Source: Deltaproteobacteria bacterium
Lineage (GTDB): Bacteria; Desulfobacterota; Desulfobacteria; Desulfobacterales; ETH-SRB1
Length of the DNA: 10,379 nt
Reading direction: 5' to 3'
Assembly (NCBI GenBank): GCA_019309665.1
Contig: JAFDFV010000085.1
Span: 1 to 10,379, forward strand
The translations under genes were made by a program, and so were the position numbers. Below, piece after piece: positions 7,533-10,379 of the stretch; within the stretch, counting starts at the first letter, position 1, and each line of letters begins with the position of its first letter. A model generated the notes under the pieces. It did not search any database. It had not been told where the DNA came from and saw only the letters and a list, made by a program, of their open reading frames with translations.

Positions 7533-7560
7533 AATTTCAGCTTTCGCAGGAATCCAGAAA

Positions 7561-7590
7561 ACAATACCACAATTTATTGAAATGTTACAA
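7561..7590 (-). promoter_or_regulatory. Weak candidate promoter for the two-component genes
   Basis: On the minus strand, TTGTAA (7590-7585) and TATTGT (7566-7561) have an 18-bp spacer and lie about 30 nt upstream of the kinase ATG at 7532. The -10 box is a poor match, and no strong ribosome-binding site is visible before the ATG. Confidence 0.3.
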
Positions 7591-7608
7591 CCTTACTTTA
7601 TCCGTAGC

Positions 7609-7698
7609 CGTTCACGGCTTGAAACTTGAAATTGTAAATTTGGCCTTCATGCTTTTGTACCGTTCTTCCCAATTTCTAATTTCGACGTTCCGTGAACG
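7609..7698. repeat. Imperfect inverted repeat upstream of the kinase gene
   Basis: CGTTCACGG (7609-7617) pairs with CCGTGAACG (7690-7698). Weaker AT-rich matches (GAAATT against AATTTC) lie inside the arms. It sits directly beside the MITE-like element at 7715. This may be a degenerate fold-back repeat; the long-arm match is partial. Confidence 0.4.
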
Positions 7699-7714
7699 TT
7701 TACCTTTACTCTAA

Positions 7715-7893
7715 GGGCTCGGTCAAAAATAACTTGGTAGAATTTGCGCCCGAATTTGCCGTAGATTTAATTGATCTGATTGAGCAAAACCGCAAGAATA
7801 GCGAGCTATTTCGAGGACTTTTGCGATTGAAGATCGGTTAAAGATATGGTGAAGTCGGGATGCAAAAATGCCAAGTTATTTTTGACCGAGCCC
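7715..7893. mobile_element. MITE-like element, 179 bp
   Basis: The terminal inverted repeats are 23 bp and perfect (7715-7737 against 7871-7893), beginning GGGCTCGGTCAAAAATAAC. Weaker pairing continues inward: AATAGC and GCTATT face each other near the centre, flanked by GCAAAA and TTTTGC. TAA sits immediately outside each end (7712-7714 and 7894-7896), which fits a 3-bp target duplication; because the outer bases are themselves nearly palindromic, the duplication is suggestive only. No coding capacity is visible. It would be mobilised by a transposase encoded elsewhere. It lies between the divergent kinase and 627-aa genes. Confidence 0.75.
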
Positions 7894-7940
7894 TAATGGT
7901 TAGTTTAAACCTAAATTAAAGATTTGTAAAACTTTTGTAA

Positions 7941-7980
7941 AATATAAAAACAGTACTGTAATTTTTAACTGTTTTATATT
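7941..7980. promoter_or_regulatory. AT-rich inverted repeat upstream of the 627-aa gene
   Basis: AATATAAAAACAGT (7941-7954) pairs with ACTGTTTTATATT (7968-7980), with one extra A on the left. The left arm overlaps the perfect 10-bp palindrome ACAGTACTGT (7950-7959). Two TTGTAAAA copies lie just upstream (7924-7931 and 7935-7942). The block ends 37 nt before the start codon, a likely promoter/operator zone or a 5'-leader hairpin. I could not fix the -35 and -10 boxes. Confidence 0.4.
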
Positions 7981-8017
7981 ATAAAACTTTTTTGCGATAA
8001 AATTAAAGGGTCAATAA

Positions 8018-9901
8018 ATGAAAAACTATTATCATGAATTTCATATTCCGGTTATGGGTACCGGTCACTCTGTTGATACACCCATACGTGTAGCCTGTTT
8101 AGGCATTACATCGGTTATATCTCTAGTTGATGATCTTTTGCTGGAGAAAATCCGAAAATATTATTCTGAAAAATTCAGCCTGCCTTATTCCAGGATATCG
8201 GCAAGCGAAAATAACGGAAGAACGAAAAGAATAACCGCTTATCTTGAAACAGTACAGGAAATTGTACGTATTAAAATTGACAGGATAAAGAAACAACCGT
8301 TTTTCAAAAATAATGAAAAAAGCAAATACTTTGATCTGCTGCCTGAAGAATCTCCTTTAAAAAAGGCATACAACGAACTTTTAAACATGAAAGAAGGATC
8401 AAAAAGATCTGCCCTGGAAAAAGAGCTGACAAGTAAAATAATGCCCGGCTCCATTGACGTAAATTTAATGGTAAAAGTTGACCGTACTAATTACGACACT
8501 AATGGAGAGCCGTTAAGTGATGAATTCAGCGATGCAAAAACAGGACTTAGGGGCTATGCCGAAAGCAGCCTTGAATCCGCCATTGTATTTTCAGCCGGAA
8601 TAAACCAGCGCCTGTTCAATTATATGACCCGCTTCAGAGACTTTTACAGGGATAAAACAGGACAAATCAAAAAGAGAATAATTCTAAAGGTGAGCGATTT
8701 TCGATCTGCGCTCATTCAAGGTAAATTCCTGGCCAAAAGAGGCCTGGAAGTTCATGAATTCCGCATTGAGTCAGGGCTCAATTGCGGTGGTCATGCTTTT
8801 GCTTCAAATGGAATTTTGCTGCCGACAGCGCTTAAGGAAGTTAAAGAAAAACGTGCAAGACTGGCAGATGAATTTTTACCGCTTATAAAAAAATATTACA
8901 GGAAAATGGGCTGGGAATATGCTGAATTCGCCCAAAACAACGGCCCTGTTGTTACGGTTCAGGGCGGTATCGGCAACAATGGAGAGCTGCGCAGACTAAA
9001 AGAAGATTTTGGCATGGATCTGACAGGATGGGGCAGTCCTTTTTTGCTGGTTCCGGAAACCACCTGTGTTGACGACTCTACTCTTGAGCTTTTAAGACTG
9101 TCAGGTGAAAAAGATCTCTATTTAAGCGATGTCTCTCCTATTGGAGTGCCTTTCAATAATTTACGCAAATCAGGGTCGGAAATATATACCAGCAAAAAGG
9201 CTGCGGAAGGCAATCCCGGTTCAGCGTGCCCGAAGAAATTCCTTGTATCCAATACTGAATTTACAGAACAGCCTATTTGTCTGGCATCCAAACAATACCA
9301 GAAAATGAAGCTGGAACAAATAAACAAGCAAGTACTTCCGGAGCCGGAAAAAGAAAAGTATAAAAAAAATATTGTACAAAAAACCTGCCTTTGTGATCAT
9401 CTCGGCAACGGCGCCCTTATTAACCTGGGGATATCCAAAGAAGAAAATTCTCCCCAGTCAATATGCCCCGGGCCCAATATAGCATGGTTTAACAAAATTT
9501 ATACTTTAAAAGAAATGGTTGATCATATATATGGAAGGGGCCGGTCTTTAATCCCGGCTGAACGACCGCATATGTTTGCCAAGGAAATCGAAATGTATGT
9601 TGATTATTTTGAAAAGCAGGTAAAGATTTGTGATTATTCGCCCAGGGAAGTCAAAAACTTGAAGGAATTTAAGGAAAATTTAGAAAAAGGCATGAACCTC
9701 TGTCTAAGCATAGCCCAGAAACAGCCTTTTGAAGGAGAAAACCTGGCTTCTATTCCTTGCTGTGTGGAAAAACAAAAGACCAGACTGGAATCCATTTACT
9801 CTGATCTTGAAAAATTAGTTAATAAACGATCTGAAAACCTCATTTTCCTGCAAACAAAACATTCTGTAGAGTCTGAGCAGAAAATTGCTCATGGTGTTTA
9901 G
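8018..9901 (+). CDS. Conserved-looking 627-aa protein, unknown function, possibly barrel-fold
   Basis: I do not recognise a named family with certainty. There is no signal peptide and no membrane segment. The N-terminus (HIPVMGTGHSVDTPIRVACLGI, about 9-30) and the strands around LKVSD (223-227), ESGLNCGGHAF (251-261), VVTVQGGIG (311-319) and GWGSPFLLVPE (337-347) resemble the glycine-rich strand ends of FMN-type TIM barrels; this is inference from pattern only. Twelve cysteines occur, including C256 in the NCGGH motif, CLC (457-459), SICPGP (481-486) and CC (581-582), so metal or Fe-S binding is possible. The C-terminal 100 residues are charged and helical. ATG at 8018 has AAAGGG about 7 nt upstream. 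It stands alone on the plus strand behind a MITE-like element and an AT-rich inverted repeat, and converges on the truncated carboxykinase gene with a 22-nt gap. The gene is intact over its whole length and looks under selection. Confidence 0.85.
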   Translation: MKNYYHEFHIPVMGTGHSVDTPIRVACLGITSVISLVDDLLLEKIRKYYSEKFSLPYSRISASENNGRTKRITAYLETVQEIVRIKIDRIKKQPFFKNNEKSKYFDLLPEESPLKKAYNELLNMKEGSKRSALEKELTSKIMPGSIDVNLMVKVDRTNYDTNGEPLSDEFSDAKTGLRGYAESSLESAIVFSAGINQRLFNYMTRFRDFYRDKTGQIKKRIILKVSDFRSALIQGKFLAKRGLEVHEFRIESGLNCGGHAFASNGILLPTALKEVKEKRARLADEFLPLIKKYYRKMGWEYAEFAQNNGPVVTVQGGIGNNGELRRLKEDFGMDLTGWGSPFLLVPETTCVDDSTLELLRLSGEKDLYLSDVSPIGVPFNNLRKSGSEIYTSKKAAEGNPGSACPKKFLVSNTEFTEQPICLASKQYQKMKLEQINKQVLPEPEKEKYKKNIVQKTCLCDHLGNGALINLGISKEENSPQSICPGPNIAWFNKIYTLKEMVDHIYGRGRSLIPAERPHMFAKEIEMYVDYFEKQVKICDYSPREVKNLKEFKENLEKGMNLCLSIAQKQPFEGENLASIPCCVEKQKTRLESIYSDLEKLVNKRSENLIFLQTKHSVESEQKIAHGV

Positions 9902-9912
9902 GTGGATAGGCT

Positions 9913-9947
9913 AAAGGCTGTTATTATACAAGCGGACCGGCCTTTTT
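9913..9947 (+). terminator. Possible weak terminator of the 627-aa gene
   Basis: AAAGGC (9913-9918) can pair with GCCTTT (9940-9945), followed by further T to 9947. The loop is long (21 nt) and the stem short. The position just after the stop at 9901 is right. It overlaps the 3' end of the truncated pckA frame. Confidence 0.3.
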
Positions 9948-10379
9948 AATTTCACCGCCGTAATATGTCCCACATATCAAAATAATTTTTTTGGTAAAAT
10001 TAACCAGAATAAAAGTTTCTGAATTGATTTCATCAAGTTCAGGATTGCCAAGAAATTTCGGCATGGCAATTACGGTAAATTCCGGACTAAAATTAACAAG
10101 CTGATTACGGTCCCTTATGCGAAGTAAAAGATTTCTTGCAAAAAGCGCCTGCCAGGCAAATTCGGTAATTACTCTTATTGACACACGATATCTGTTATCA
10201 GCGCCCGCATATGAATCCTGCACATATATTTCACGATCCTGTAAATAGGCTTTAACGCGTTCAAAAACATGATCAAATTTTTTAGCATCATATGGAACAT
10301 TTACATTGCCCCAGTTAATCTTGTCAGCAGTATTTTCATCTTTTACGATAAATTTGTCATCAGGAGCACGGCCTGTGCT
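9924..10379 (-). pseudogene. pckA: Truncated ATP-dependent phosphoenolpyruvate carboxykinase, N-terminal part
   Basis: The intact enzyme converts oxaloacetate plus ATP to PEP, CO2 and ADP in gluconeogenesis. The frame is open from the window edge (10379) to TAA at 9924, about 151 residues. It begins STGRAPDDKFIVKDE, the TGR-P-DKF substrate-binding signature, then WGNVNVPYD, YVQDSYAGADNRYRVSIRV, TEFAWQALFARN, NSETFILVNFTKKIILICG and finally YYGGEIKK. All of these follow the ATP-type PEPCK pattern. After GGEIKK the normal protein goes on to the metal ligands and the P-loop (GxxGxGKT). Here only AGPLV and a stop follow. By comparison with the about 540-aa E. coli enzyme, roughly the last 60 percent is missing, so this product cannot bind ATP. 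About 60 N-terminal residues lie outside the window. The break coincides with the 3' end of the convergent gene. An internal GTG at 10223 is not the true start. Confidence 0.85.

Noticed and set aside
1..10379. A new multi-gene defence or mobile system
   Set aside because: Apart from the CRISPR array there is no nuclease, integrase, transposase, toxin or cas gene; the coding genes are housekeeping, signalling or unknown singletons.

Overview
The window is AT-rich bacterial DNA. No single gene fixes the taxon. The style suggests a Gram-negative anaerobe, possibly a desulfobacterial (former deltaproteobacterial) lineage: a DeaD-type RNA helicase, a two-component pair, and several fold-back intergenic elements that look like dispersed repeats. 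That assignment is inference and weak.

Layout. Positions 1-1678 are the leader-distal end of a CRISPR array. It has one partial repeat at the window edge, 22 identical complete 37-nt repeats, a truncated terminal repeat, and 23 spacers of 35-38 nt. No cas gene is in view; the leader and any cas genes would lie left of position 1. After a short convergent intergenic stretch with a strong hairpin (1785-1820) come minus-strand genes. In transcription order these are a frameshifted histidine kinase (7532-6589), its OmpR-type response regulator (6570-5839), a thioredoxin-fold plus HEAT-repeat protein (5682-4711), an unrecognised 244-aa protein (4580-3846), and a DEAD-box RNA helicase (3575-1902). 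The helicase has its own probable promoter and a structured leader. On the right, a plus-strand gene for a conserved 627-residue protein of unknown function (8018-9901) converges on a truncated ATP-type phosphoenolpyruvate carboxykinase gene (9924 to the window end).

Intergenic DNA carries several inverted-repeat elements: 4623-4714, 5695-5840, an imperfect one at 7609-7698, and a MITE-like element at 7715-7893. The last has 23-bp near-terminal inverted repeats flanked by TAA on both sides. Two of these elements supply part or all of the stop codon of the gene they adjoin.

How the genes work together. The kinase and regulator would form one signalling pair, but the kinase reading frame is broken just after its phospho-acceptor H-box, at a 14-bp palindrome. 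The helicase probably acts in RNA or ribosome remodelling and may be controlled through its mRNA leader. The array is an adaptive-immunity memory. Its most informative detail is a pair of nearly identical spacers that share the same 5' end but differ by one base inside and by one base in length, which fits two independent captures from variants of one invader. I see no convincing new multi-gene system. The points most worth checking are the spacer pair, the helicase leader, the kinase lesion, the truncated carboxykinase and the unknown 627-aa family.
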